A stretch of DNA of 64,000 nucleotides from NCBI GenBank assembly GCA_023418575.1, contig JAEZZM010000018.1, positions 19,897 through 83,896 on the forward strand, written 5' to 3'. Shown in pieces: positions 34,919 to 43,737 of the stretch (its first letter is position 1; each line of letters begins with the position of its first letter). Under the pieces are notes generated by a model. That model was not told the DNA's origin and made no database searches. It saw only the letters and a list, made by a program, of their open reading frames with translations. A program made the position numbers and the translations under genes. Source of the DNA: Actinomycetes bacterium (GTDB lineage: Bacteria > Actinomycetota > Coriobacteriia > Coriobacteriales > JAEZZM01).

Positions 34919-35196
34919 AAGCGTTTAATCAACCACCTTTCTTGTAAGTAGCTCAATTTTTCATCAGCTGATTATTCAGTTGTAAAGCCTGAGAAGCTGA
35001 TAATTTGCGAGATTGAAGATCTGGTAAGTGATAAGCTTGTAATAATCAAAAGCAAAGCTCAAAAGCCCAGAATTAAGGCCATAAAGTGCTTGATGATAAG
35101 CTGCTTATTTAGAAAAAGTTTAGTTATACCGTGAACACCGCAGTGCCTGTACTGTAAAAAGCTCTGCTTGATACTTTTTTGGGTTACAATTAGTCA
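34919..35196. other. Spacer upstream of the adhesin and the ncRNA
   Basis: AT-rich non-coding sequence that must hold the divergent promoters of the adhesin (minus) and the structured RNA (plus). TACAAT at 35185-35190 is a possible -10 for the RNA, with no clear -35. No ORF is supported. Confidence 0.4.
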
Positions 35197-35441
35197 TTGA
35201 GCATTCTTCCGAGCTGTGGTTGCGGGCATATGCCCTAGTCCAAGGCAGATGCGGTCAAAAGGATCCACGTAAACAGATTTCTGTGAGCATGGCGCATCTT
35301 AGGGGTAAGTCGTACCGTCTGGTATATTTGAGACATACCGTCTCACGGGCGAGAGGGTGAGTCGTTTGCAACTTGCAGGCAAAAGCTCCAGTACGCGAGT
35401 GTGGGGTCAAAGACCAGGTCAGTCGGAAGAAGGCTCTTTTT
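35197..35441 (+). ncRNA. Structured ncRNA, possibly raiA RNA
   Basis: About 240 nt of non-coding but highly structured sequence. The ends pair: GAGC (35199-35202) with GCTC (35433-35436), and TTCTTCCGA (35204-35212) with TCGGAAGAA (35423-35431), plus CTG/CAG inside. The 3' strand runs into TTTTT (35437-35441), so the closing helix doubles as a terminator. Inside are GGGC-AUAU-GCCC (35224-35235), AGATGCG (35247-35253) with CGCATCT (35293-35299), ACAGA/TCTGT (35273-35284) and TGAGAC/GTCTCA (35329-35345). The next gene but one is hpf/raiA. The raiA RNA motif is a large structured RNA of Firmicutes and Actinobacteria often near raiA or comFC genes, which makes it the leading candidate. I cannot confirm the family consensus by eye; 6S RNA or another class remains possible. 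Confidence 0.55.
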
Positions 35442-35459
35442 GTCTAGGAGGTTTCACGT

Positions 35460-36434
35460 ATGAATATGACTGCGCCCTTGCGCCGTTTAGCTTATCTTGC
35501 TTCTGTCATAGTTCTTGCTTTTAGCCTAAGTGCTTGCTCTTCTTTACCATCAATTCAAGAGGCAAGTCCCAAGCAAGATGGTCAAGAAGAGCTCGTTGTT
35601 GCCCTAAGTTTTGACAGCGCTCCCTTCTCATTAGAAGATGCTGGAAAGCTGAGTGGCTACAATGTTGATATTGCTGCTGCCATCGCCCAGGAGATGGGCG
35701 CCAAATTGCGTTTTGTAGACCTGGGAACAGGTGATGGCATTGATAAGCTGCGTTCAAATAATGATGTAGACATCGTTATGTCTTCAAATACACAAAATGT
35801 GACTGTTGATGGTGTTGAGGTTTTGGTGCGCAATTATAATGCCAATGCACCTGGCTTATTTACTGTGACCACTAATGGAGAACGCGCCCTTGCAACTGTT
35901 CAAGATGTTGAAAAGGCAAGTATTGCTGTTCAGGGTGAATCTGTTTCCGATAAGCTCATATCAAAATTATTCCCTGCAGCCAAGCGCTTGCAGCTGCGTT
36001 CTATCAATGAGTGCTTTGAGGCGCTAAAGTCAGGTCAAGTAAAATATGTGGCTTGTGACAGTCTCCAGGGCTCATATCTTGCTAAAAACTATGAAAATGT
36101 GGCTCCAGCTGGTCTTTTAGAAAACGCTGAATCATTAAATATTTTAGCACGCTCTAAATCAGGCAATAATAAGTTTGATGCAATTCGCCGTGCTGCTGAT
36201 AAGCTTAAAGCTGGTGGGGTCTTTGATCTTATCGCCACCAAATGGTTTGGTCCTTATCAAGGTTCTACTACCACCGGTAGCCTTATTGAGTTAGATGAGC
36301 AGCGCAAAAAAGCAATAGCGGAGCTAGAAACAAGCGGCTTGGCAAGTGCGGCTGCTGAAGCAGTTAGTACACAACAGCAAGAGCTAAGCCCAGGGGCCAA
36401 TGTTTCTCTGCCTGAAGAACGTTCAGGTCGATAA
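35460..36434 (+). CDS. Amino-acid ABC transporter substrate-binding lipoprotein
   Basis: 324 residues starting 8 nt after TAGGAGG. A lipoprotein signal with LSAC lipobox (Cys about 26) is followed by a family 3 (bacterial SBP_bac_3) domain: SAPFSLEDAGKLSGYNVDIAAAIA, the usual ligand-binding opening, and VQDVEKASIAVQGESVSDKL. A Ser/Gln/Glu-rich tail ends it. It would bind a polar amino acid outside the cell. No permease or ATPase genes are adjacent, so it is an orphan binding protein or works with a distant transporter. It begins 19 bp after the structured RNA's U-run. Confidence 0.85.
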   Translation: MNMTAPLRRLAYLASVIVLAFSLSACSSLPSIQEASPKQDGQEELVVALSFDSAPFSLEDAGKLSGYNVDIAAAIAQEMGAKLRFVDLGTGDGIDKLRSNNDVDIVMSSNTQNVTVDGVEVLVRNYNANAPGLFTVTTNGERALATVQDVEKASIAVQGESVSDKLISKLFPAAKRLQLRSINECFEALKSGQVKYVACDSLQGSYLAKNYENVAPAGLLENAESLNILARSKSGNNKFDAIRRAADKLKAGGVFDLIATKWFGPYQGSTTTGSLIELDEQRKKAIAELETSGLASAAAEAVSTQQQELSPGANVSLPEERSGR

Positions 36435-36453
36435 GCTAAGATATTCTCGGTGC

Positions 36454-36531
36454 TAATCCTTCAGGATAATCCTACGGGGTAATCCTTCAGGTTAATCCTT
36501 GGGAATAATTCTTGGTGATAATCCTTATCGG
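36454..36531. repeat. Six tandem 13-bp units
   Basis: Six back-to-back units of exactly 13 bp, each starting TAATCCT or TAATTCT (36454, 36467, 36480, 36493, 36506, 36519), such as TAATCCTTCAGGA and TAATCCTTGGGAA. They begin 20 bp after the lipoprotein stop. This is a minisatellite with iteron-like spacing. Confidence 0.85.
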
Positions 36532-36585
36532 CATTTTGAGAAAAGCATTGTAAGGCTTCTCAAAATAATTCAAAAAATATTTCTA

Positions 36586-36618
36586 AAAAGACGGTCTTTC
36601 TTAGGCCGTCTTTTATAT
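36586..36618 (+). terminator. Rho-independent terminator before hpf
   Basis: Perfect 9-bp stem AAAAGACGG (36586-36594) with CCGTCTTTT (36606-36614), 11-nt loop, continuing into ATATTTT. Confidence 0.8.
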
Positions 36619-36712
36619 TTTAGGGTAGACTAGTACTAAGTTGTTGGTGGAGCTTTTAAATTGTCTACTGGCTCTTTAAAAGCCCTGTTAACACAGTAAG
36701 TTAGGAGTAAGT

Positions 36713-37300
36713 ATGAACATCACGGTAACGGGTCGTAAGACCACAGTAACAGAGGCTCTTCACAATCATGTAGATGAAAAAGTTGGTGGAGCTGCTCGCG
36801 TATTTGAGATTGATCCTTTAAGCGCAGATGTTGTTTTGCGTGTAGAGAAGAATCCTTCAAACCCAGAGCCTGCAACCTGTGAGGTAACTCTTCACGCCAA
36901 GGGAGCAGTAATTCGCGTTTCTGAGTCTGATGCAGATATGTATGTAGCAATTGATAAGGCTGCAGATAATGTTACTCGTCAGCTTCGCAAATTTAAGACT
37001 AAGATTGTTGATAGGCGTCAAAGCCCTGCTGCAGAGCCTATTTTTACACATACTTCCCAAGAGCTTGATTTTGATAAGCTCATGGATGAGCTGCATCATG
37101 AAGATGATGCGCTTGTGCGTGAAAAAGTTATTGATTTTACCGTACTTACAGAAGAACAAGCCCTAGTTCAAACTGATCTCCTAGGCCATGATTTCTTTGT
37201 ATTTACCAATGCAGAGACCGGTCTTACTAACGTAATTTATCACCGTAAAAATGGTGGTTACGGCATTATTAAACCTCGTATAGAGGAGCTAGAGGGTTAA
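36713..37300 (+). CDS. hpf: Ribosome hibernation-promoting factor, long form
   Basis: 195 residues. The N-terminal half is the YfiA/RaiA domain (MNITVTGRKTTVTEALHNHV; SADMYVAIDKAADNVTRQLRKFK) that binds the 30S decoding channel. The C-terminal domain (about 130-195: LTEEQALVQTDLLGHDFFVFTNAETGLTNVIYHRKNGGYGII) dimerises ribosomes into inactive 100S particles. Long form is normal for Gram-positive bacteria. It is flanked by terminators on both sides, so it forms its own transcript. A candidate structured RNA lies about 1.5 kb upstream. Confidence 0.94.
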   Translation: MNITVTGRKTTVTEALHNHVDEKVGGAARVFEIDPLSADVVLRVEKNPSNPEPATCEVTLHAKGAVIRVSESDADMYVAIDKAADNVTRQLRKFKTKIVDRRQSPAAEPIFTHTSQELDFDKLMDELHHEDDALVREKVIDFTVLTEEQALVQTDLLGHDFFVFTNAETGLTNVIYHRKNGGYGIIKPRIEELEG

Positions 37301-37340
37301 GATCCTTTGAGCTTATAAAGCTGTAGCGCAGTAACCGCTT

Positions 37341-37385
37341 TAACCTCGCCTAAGATGCTAGTTCTTGGGCGAGGTTAGCTTATCT
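37341..37385 (+). terminator. Terminator-like hairpin after hpf
   Basis: 10-bp stem TAACCTCGCC (37341-37350) with GGCGAGGTTA (37368-37377), followed by GCTTATCTTT, a weak U-tract. Confidence 0.6.
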
Positions 37386-37405
37386 TTAGGAAGAGAAGCG
37401 CTTTG

Positions 37406-37774
37406 ATGGTTTCATTTTTCTTGCTTGCCTTGGGTGGCGCACTGGGATCAGTTCTTAGGTATGCTTGCTCGCTAGTAATTGCTAGTCCACAGGGCTTCCC
37501 CTTGGCTACTCTTGTGGTGAACTTTCTTGGCTCTTTTCTTATCGGATTCAGTTCAGTCTTGTTTGCTCAAAGTGCCTCTGCAAAAAATTGGGATCTTTTT
37601 GTTTCTAAGGGTTTGTGCGGAGGCTTTACCACCTTTTCTAGTTTTTCATTAGAAAATATGAGCCTACTTGAGCAGGGTCGTTATCTTATGGCTTGCTCAT
37701 ATATTGGCCTTTCACTAGCTTTGTGTTTAATAGGGGTAAGTTTGGGGACTGTCTGCGCCAAACGGTTTACTTAA
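37406..37774 (+). CDS. crcB: Fluoride channel CrcB/Fluc
   Basis: 122 residues from ATG 37406 (AGGAAGAGAAG upstream; an in-frame TTG lies one codon earlier). Four hydrophobic helices with the Fluc signatures LGGALGSVLRYACS, TLVVNFLGSFLIGF and GLCGGFTTFSSFS. It exports fluoride as a dual-topology homodimer. Many Gram-positive bacteria carry a pair of crcB genes; only one is present here. I looked for a fluoride riboswitch upstream and did not see its conserved core. Confidence 0.9.
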   Translation: MVSFFLLALGGALGSVLRYACSLVIASPQGFPLATLVVNFLGSFLIGFSSVLFAQSASAKNWDLFVSKGLCGGFTTFSSFSLENMSLLEQGRYLMACSYIGLSLALCLIGVSLGTVCAKRFT

Positions 37775-37923
37775 AAGCACAAATCTAGCACAAGCTTTCA
37801 ATTATATATACGCACGAAATTACCCCAAATTAGGTACACTTAGTAGCTATGGTACTTGGCTATAGTAATTAGCGTTTACCTTCTCTAGAACATCGGTAGT
37901 TTCACGTTCTTAAGGAGTTGCAT

Positions 37924-38844
37924 ATGGCTGGCGTTCAAGCAGTGGATTACATCTGGAAAAATGGTGAGTTTGTAGCATGGAATGAGGCTACAACTCATGT
38001 ACTTACGCACTCTTTGCACTATGGCGATGCAGTTTTTGAGGGTGCTCGTTGTTATCAATTAAGTGACGGCGGGTCAGCAGTTTTTAGACTTAAAGATCAC
38101 ATGGCTCGTCTAGAGCGTTCTTGCAAAATGATGATGATGGAGCTTCCCTTTACTCAAGAAGAGCTTTGCGAAGCAACCCTAGAATTGATTAGAAAAAATG
38201 GGCTCAAGTCATGTTATGTTCGCCCCTTAGTGTATAGAGGTTATGGGTCTATGGGCGTTGATCCCGCTGGCTGCCCCATTGATGTAATTATTGCTGTTTG
38301 GCCTTGGGATGCCTATCTTGGCCAGGAAGCCTTAGAAAAGGGCATTAAATTGGGTATTTCTAGCTGGAGACAGCGTGGCCTCAACTCATTTCCACCAGCT
38401 ATTAAATCTTCAGGTAACTACCTTAACAGTGGCCTTGCTAAGATGGAAGCTTTGCGCAATGGCTATGCAGAGGCAATCATGCTTAATGAAGCTGGCTTGG
38501 TGGCAGAGGGAACAGGCGAAAATGTCTTTGTAGTTCGTGATGGCGTGCTTATGACTCCTCCAGTAAGTGACGGTATTTTGGAAGGTATTACCAGAGAGAC
38601 CGTGCTTACTTTAGCAGATGATTTGGGTCTTGACTATGTTGAATGCTCACTTGCACGCACAGATCTGTATATTGCAGATGAGATGTTTTTAACTGGATCA
38701 GCCGCAGAACTTACGCCTGTATCTTCTGTTGATGGCAGAGAAATTCCTTGCAGAGGCCCTATCACCAAACAAATTCAAGAGGCATATTTTGCGCTTGTTC
38801 ATGGTGAGAATCCTGAGTACGAGGCTTGGTTGGATCGCGTTTAA
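37924..38844 (+). CDS. ilvE: Branched-chain amino acid aminotransferase
   Basis: 306 residues from ATG 37924, 6 nt after AAGGAG. A fold-type IV PLP enzyme: VDYIWKNGEFV start, HSLHYGDAVFEGARCY, the PLP Lys in IKSSGNYLNSGLAKMEA (about residue 160), LNEAGLVAEGTGENVFVV and the phosphate-binding GITRETVL. It interconverts Leu, Ile, Val and their 2-oxo acids with glutamate, fitting either synthesis or amino-acid fermentation. No other branched-chain genes are nearby. Confidence 0.92.
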   Translation: MAGVQAVDYIWKNGEFVAWNEATTHVLTHSLHYGDAVFEGARCYQLSDGGSAVFRLKDHMARLERSCKMMMMELPFTQEELCEATLELIRKNGLKSCYVRPLVYRGYGSMGVDPAGCPIDVIIAVWPWDAYLGQEALEKGIKLGISSWRQRGLNSFPPAIKSSGNYLNSGLAKMEALRNGYAEAIMLNEAGLVAEGTGENVFVVRDGVLMTPPVSDGILEGITRETVLTLADDLGLDYVECSLARTDLYIADEMFLTGSAAELTPVSSVDGREIPCRGPITKQIQEAYFALVHGENPEYEAWLDRV

Positions 38845-38904
38845 ATTTTTATGGAAGCTTAGTTGTAGATATGAGTTCTTAGATAGGTAGATTAGGTTTA
38901 GTAT

Positions 38905-41900
38905 ATGGCCTTCGTTCATTTGCACAATCATTCTGAATATTCCCTGCTTGATGGTGCAACCCGTGTAGGGGATATGTGTAATAAAGCCTGGAAACTTGGG
39001 ATGCCCGCCATTGCCTTAACCGATCATGGTTATATGTATGGTTGTGCTAATTTTTATCGTGCAGCAAGACAGGCGGGTATCCCTAAGAGTGGCGAGAAAC
39101 AAGCAGGTGTCAGCTATGGCATTAAGCCCATTTTGGGTTGCGAAGTTTACTTCACTCCAGACTCCAGTCTTTCTCGTGATGGTAAGCCAGAGCTCTATCA
39201 TCTGGTTTTGCTTGCAAAAAATAACGAAGGCTATAAAAACCTCATGAACTTGGTCTCAGATGCTGCTGTTAGAGGTTTTTATTATAAGCCGCGTGTTACC
39301 TTAGAGATGCTGCGTGATAATCACGAGGGTATTATCGCCACCTCCTCTTGCGCAAGTGGCATAGTGCCGCGCCATATATGTAGACGACAGCCAGAGACAG
39401 CACTGAAGTGGGCAAAAGAATTTCAATCCCTTTTTGGTGAGGGGAATTTTTATATTGAACTTCAAGACCATGGTATTACGCTTGACAGCGGACATACTCA
39501 GTACGAGCTCAATCAGGAGCTTTGCACCCTTGCTCGTGAGCTTTCTTTGCCAACGCTTGCTACCAATGATATGCACTATCTCAATAAAGAAGATGCTAAG
39601 GTTCAAGATATTCTTATGTGTATTGGTATGGGAAAAACCCTTGATGATAATACACGTATGCGCTTTTCCTGCGATGAGTTTTATCTTAAAACTGAAGAGG
39701 AAATGCGCAGTGCACTTAAGGATTTTCAAGAAGCCTGCGATAATACCGTAGAACTTGCCGAGAAGTGCAATGTAAATCTTGAATTTGGCCGCGTTATCCT
39801 GCCAATTTTCCCTCTGCCCGAGGGTGAAACCAATGAGTCAATGCTTAAGATAGAAAGCCTTAAAGGACTCAAAGAGCGCTATGGTGATCCCTTGCCCCAA
39901 GAGGTTGTAGATCGCTTTGAGCATGAGTATGAGATTATCTGTTCTAAAGGCTTTGCAGCCTACTTCTTAATTGTGCAGGATTTCACTCGTTGGGCTAAGG
40001 AAAACAAGATTGGTGTTGGGCCTGGTAGAGGCTCTGCTGCAGGTTCTATTATTTCTTATGCCCTTGGTATTACGAGCTTTGACCCCTTAGAAAATGGCTT
40101 AATTTTTGAGCGTTTCTTATCGCCAGAACGTACTGAAATGCCTGATATTGATATGGATTTTGATGATGAGCGACGTCTAGATGTTATTGAATATGTGCGT
40201 CAGCGTTATGGCAAAGAGAAGGTTGCCCACGTTATTACCTACCATACTATTAAGGCAAAACAAGCTATAAATGATGCAGCTCGCGTACTTGATAAGCCCG
40301 TCTACATGGGTCAAAAGCTTTCAAAAATGATCTCAAGTGCCCCGGGCGTTACACTTAAAGATGTTTTAGAAAAAGGGGAGAAACATCCTGAGTTTTTCAA
40401 TCCTGATTTTAAGGATGCTTATGACTCAGATCCTGATTCTCATGCCATTATTGATGCAGCCCTTGCAATTGAGGGCATGACACGTGGAGAAGGCGTGCAT
40501 GCTTCAGCTGTTATTATTTGTAGAGATCCCGTATATGACCATGTGCCCACAAAATATGACACCAAGGGTGGCGTAGAAATTACCCAATACGACGGAGCGA
40601 CAGTTGCAGACTTAGGTCTGCTTAAGATGGATTTCTTAGGCCTACGTACCCTCACCGTTATCTCTAAAGCAAAAGAAAATATTAAGCTTACCCGTGGTAT
40701 TGATATAGATGAATCTAAACTATTTGTAAAAACTAAAGAGGAAGATCCTGCTGTTTTTGAGCTCTTTATGAATGGCCATACTGCGGGCGTGTTCCAGGTT
40801 GAATCAGCAGGCATGACTGCTCTGCTTAAAAAGATGAAGCCCACGGAATACAAGCATATCGTTGCTGTTTTGGCACTGTATAGACCGGGTCCACTCAATG
40901 CGGGTATGGTTGATGATTACGTAGATCGTATGTCTGGGCGCAAGCCGGTTGTCTTTTATGATGATAGATTGAGTCACATTCTAGAAGACACCTATGGCAC
41001 CATCGTCTATCAAGAGCAGGTTATGCAGATTTCAGTAACCATGTCAGGTTTTACTTTGGGTGAATCTGATCGCCTGAGAAAGGCGGTGGCTAAAAAGAAG
41101 CTCTCCTTGATGCGTGAAAAGCTTCAGGTTTGGGCTGATGGCGTTGAAGAAACCATGGAAGATCACTGGCTGAATGGTGCTGTACGCAATGGCTATAGTC
41201 GAGATGTAGCCCAGCGTATCTGGGACGATGTTTTAGCTTTTGCAGAATACGCCTTCAATAAGTCTCACTCTGCGGCCTATGGCATCTTAACCATGGAAAC
41301 TGCTTATCTTAAGGCTCATTACCCAAATGAATACATGGCCGCTGTGCTTACTTCTTATACGGGTAAGACCGAGAAAATCGTGCATTATATTTCTGCATGT
41401 CGAAGAGAAGGCTTAGAGGTTTTAGCTCCAGATATTAATATTTCTCGAGGCTCATTTACCCCAGATGAAAAAGGTGTACGCTTTGGCTTAAGCGGTATTA
41501 AGGGTGTTGGTGAGGCTGTTGTTGAGCATATTTTAGAGGAGCGCGATAAAAACGGTGCCTTTAAAAACCTGCATGACTTTGTAGAACGTGTAGACTCTGC
41601 TCAAGTCGGACGCCGCGTGGTAGAAGCCTTGATTAAGGCTGGCGCCTTTGATTCAAGTGGCTATACCCGACGCCAGCTATACGAACTTATCAGAAAAGAT
41701 AACCCCGCCAATATTTTGGATGCAGCAGCTAAGAGACAAAAGGATAGAAGCACAGGTCAGGTAAGCATGTTTGATCTTTTTGCTGATGATCCAGATGTGG
41801 GCTTTTCACTTGATATCACACCTCCTGATGGCATTGAGTGGGATAGAACAATAAAGCTTGCTGAAGAGCGCAAGGTACTAGGAATTTATGTTAGTGATCA

Positions 41901-42531
41901 CCCCTTGAGACCTTATGAGTATGCGCTTTCTGAGGCTCGAGAGCATAAGATTTCAGACATTCTTATAAGTGATGAGACAGAGGGATCGTTGGTAAAAGAT
42001 GGCTCTGTTCACTGGTACGCCGGTATGGTGCAGGCGGTTAACAGAAGACCTACCAGTACCGGAAAGCTCATGGCTATTCTTAGGCTTGAAGATATAGAAG
42101 GTGAAATAGACTGCGTAATCTTCCCCAAGCTTTATGAATCATGCCGCAGTATTATTGAGCCTGATGAGCTTGAGGGCGATCAGGACGGGCCAGAGATCTT
42201 TATAAAAGTTAAAGCAAAACTGGAGAGATCCGATAGAGGGGATCAGCTCATAGCTATGGAGCTTGAGGAGCTGGTCTTTACAGAAGAAAACAACAGGCCC
42301 CGTGTCTTGGAGCTCCAAATAATGCCTGATATGGTAAGTAGCGCAAACTTTAGCAAAATGGAGGAAATCTTTAAACGTTATCCTGGTCATGATAGCATTG
42401 AGCTTATCGTTCACGAAGAGGAATCCTTAGTAAGAATTGAGCTCAGTCATAAAGTAAAAGCTCAGGAATTCATGTTAAAAGCAGAGCTCATAAATGTCTT
42501 GGGAGATGCTGCTTACGTAAGAAGTGTTTAG
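38905..42531 (+). CDS. dnaE: DNA polymerase III alpha subunit (DnaE)
   Basis: 1208 residues. N-terminal PHP domain (VHLHNHSEYSLLDGA, ALTDHGYMYG), polymerase core with the catalytic Asp residues in PDIDMDFDDERR (about residue 415) and GPGRGSAAGS just before it. Further on are the fingers/tau-binding parts (KSHSAAYGILTMETAYLKAHYP), helix-hairpin-helix (FGLSGIKGVGEAVVEHIL) and an OB fold (MVQAVNRRPTSTGKLMAILRLEDIEGEIDCVIFP). Length and order are those of DnaE, not PolC. It is the main replicative or a second replicative polymerase depending on whether polC exists elsewhere. The Shine-Dalgarno is weak. Confidence 0.96.
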   Translation: MAFVHLHNHSEYSLLDGATRVGDMCNKAWKLGMPAIALTDHGYMYGCANFYRAARQAGIPKSGEKQAGVSYGIKPILGCEVYFTPDSSLSRDGKPELYHLVLLAKNNEGYKNLMNLVSDAAVRGFYYKPRVTLEMLRDNHEGIIATSSCASGIVPRHICRRQPETALKWAKEFQSLFGEGNFYIELQDHGITLDSGHTQYELNQELCTLARELSLPTLATNDMHYLNKEDAKVQDILMCIGMGKTLDDNTRMRFSCDEFYLKTEEEMRSALKDFQEACDNTVELAEKCNVNLEFGRVILPIFPLPEGETNESMLKIESLKGLKERYGDPLPQEVVDRFEHEYEIICSKGFAAYFLIVQDFTRWAKENKIGVGPGRGSAAGSIISYALGITSFDPLENGLIFERFLSPERTEMPDIDMDFDDERRLDVIEYVRQRYGKEKVAHVITYHTIKAKQAINDAARVLDKPVYMGQKLSKMISSAPGVTLKDVLEKGEKHPEFFNPDFKDAYDSDPDSHAIIDAALAIEGMTRGEGVHASAVIICRDPVYDHVPTKYDTKGGVEITQYDGATVADLGLLKMDFLGLRTLTVISKAKENIKLTRGIDIDESKLFVKTKEEDPAVFELFMNGHTAGVFQVESAGMTALLKKMKPTEYKHIVAVLALYRPGPLNAGMVDDYVDRMSGRKPVVFYDDRLSHILEDTYGTIVYQEQVMQISVTMSGFTLGESDRLRKAVAKKKLSLMREKLQVWADGVEETMEDHWLNGAVRNGYSRDVAQRIWDDVLAFAEYAFNKSHSAAYGILTMETAYLKAHYPNEYMAAVLTSYTGKTEKIVHYISACRREGLEVLAPDINISRGSFTPDEKGVRFGLSGIKGVGEAVVEHILEERDKNGAFKNLHDFVERVDSAQVGRRVVEALIKAGAFDSSGYTRRQLYELIRKDNPANILDAAAKRQKDRSTGQVSMFDLFADDPDVGFSLDITPPDGIEWDRTIKLAEERKVLGIYVSDHPLRPYEYALSEAREHKISDILISDETEGSLVKDGSVHWYAGMVQAVNRRPTSTGKLMAILRLEDIEGEIDCVIFPKLYESCRSIIEPDELEGDQDGPEIFIKVKAKLERSDRGDQLIAMELEELVFTEENNRPRVLELQIMPDMVSSANFSKMEEIFKRYPGHDSIELIVHEEESLVRIELSHKVKAQEFMLKAELINVLGDAAYVRSV

Positions 42532-42608
42532 CCTGAGCGGGCTTTTGGGATTATGTACCCAGTTTGTCCTGTTATTTCGGTATATAGAAAATTGATAAAG
42601 GGGATTTA

Positions 42609-43724
42609 ATGAGAACAGATGAACATATTTATGTGAAAGAGCTGCCTTCAGTGCACCCTCATACACCTTATGATTATCTTAGAATTTTAGCTGGGCCTGC
42701 TGCTAGATGGTATAAGCCTTTACTTTCCTTGCTTTTGTGCGTGGTCTTAGGTTTTGTGTTACAGTTGCTTATCCTTTTACCCTTATCTTTTGTCTATGTG
42801 GCTGTAGCTCCCGATTCTAGCCTTGCCTTTGAGAGTGTAGCTACCATGGATATGGCTCAGCCTTTGGTTGCCTTTGTTTTGCTCTTTAGTGTGGCCTGCT
42901 TTTTGCCTGCAGCAATGGCTTCACACGCAATTGTATATAAGCAAAGGCCTGGTCGTGTCTTTTCTCTTATCGGAAAAATTCGTATTAAACTCTTGCTACT
43001 CTGTTTGATACCTGGTTTTCTGGTTTTGGGCGGTTTTAACTGCTTGCAGCTTGCCTTAGAAGGAGCTTCTGCTATAAATCCACGTCCGGACTACCCCTTA
43101 CTTGTAATGGTGCTTTTGGTATTCTTGCCATTTCAAATATGTGCAGAAGAATTCATCTTTAGAGGACTGCTGCTTCAGTATATTGGCTCATGGTTTAGGC
43201 GTAACAAAAAGCTCGCGCTCGTTATGAGTTTCAGTATAAGCTCAATGCTCTTTGCTTTAGCTCATGGCTCTTTTGACCTTTTTACCTTTTTACATCTGTG
43301 CTTTTTTGGTCTGTGCGCAGCATTTTTAGTCTTAAAAACGGGGGGCTTAGAGGCCGCTTTAGCTTTACACTTTACTAATAATTTTGTAATTTTGGCCTTT
43401 ACAGGTCTTCAAGGAGTTTCAACACAAAGTCTTGCAGGTCAAACTCAGGTGGGATTTGGTGAATTTTTACTAGCAGCGGTGATGCTACTACTAGTTAGCG
43501 CGGCCCAATATGGCATTTTTTATCATTTTAAGAAAAAAGGCGAGTATTCTGCTGTTTTAGATAGAGAAATTGATCACAAACGCTATGAAAAGCTGAGCCA
43601 TCTTCAAGCTTCTCAGCTTAGCAAGCCTTCGGTAGCAGGCTCTATGCAAGATGAAAGTTATAAAATACTTCCACAGGAATACGAGAACTTAGTAGAGAAT
43701 AATTCTCCCAAAAGGCCAGAATAG
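42609..43724 (+). CDS. CPBP family intramembrane metalloprotease
   Basis: 371 residues, about 8 hydrophobic helices. The CPBP/Abi (Rce1-like) motifs are present: CAEEFIFRGLLLQYI (EExxxR, about residue 178), FALAHG with its His, and a final LHFTNNF. These residues coordinate the catalytic water or metal. Bacterial members have roles in bacteriocin self-immunity or regulated proteolysis; none can be assigned here. A hydrophilic C-terminal extension of about 65 residues is cytoplasmic and unusual in length. It is followed 13 bp later by an unknown gene. Confidence 0.85.
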   Translation: MRTDEHIYVKELPSVHPHTPYDYLRILAGPAARWYKPLLSLLLCVVLGFVLQLLILLPLSFVYVAVAPDSSLAFESVATMDMAQPLVAFVLLFSVACFLPAAMASHAIVYKQRPGRVFSLIGKIRIKLLLLCLIPGFLVLGGFNCLQLALEGASAINPRPDYPLLVMVLLVFLPFQICAEEFIFRGLLLQYIGSWFRRNKKLALVMSFSISSMLFALAHGSFDLFTFLHLCFFGLCAAFLVLKTGGLEAALALHFTNNFVILAFTGLQGVSTQSLAGQTQVGFGEFLLAAVMLLLVSAAQYGIFYHFKKKGEYSAVLDREIDHKRYEKLSHLQASQLSKPSVAGSMQDESYKILPQEYENLVENNSPKRPE

Positions 43725-43737
43725 GGGAGCTAAGACG

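Noticed and set aside
35197..35441. tmRNA, SRP RNA or RNase P RNA
   Set aside because: I see no tag-peptide frame, no SRP GGAA/AGCA apical core and no RNase P conserved regions, so raiA RNA or an unknown class fits better.
36454..36531. CRISPR array
   Set aside because: The units are 13 bp with no spacers between them, and there are no cas genes.
37301..37405. Fluoride riboswitch before crcB
   Set aside because: The conserved core is missing; the only structure is a 10-bp terminator-like stem belonging to hpf.
40440..40898. 152-residue minus-strand ORF inside dnaE
   Set aside because: It is fully inside the conserved polymerase gene, with no ribosome site or family similarity.
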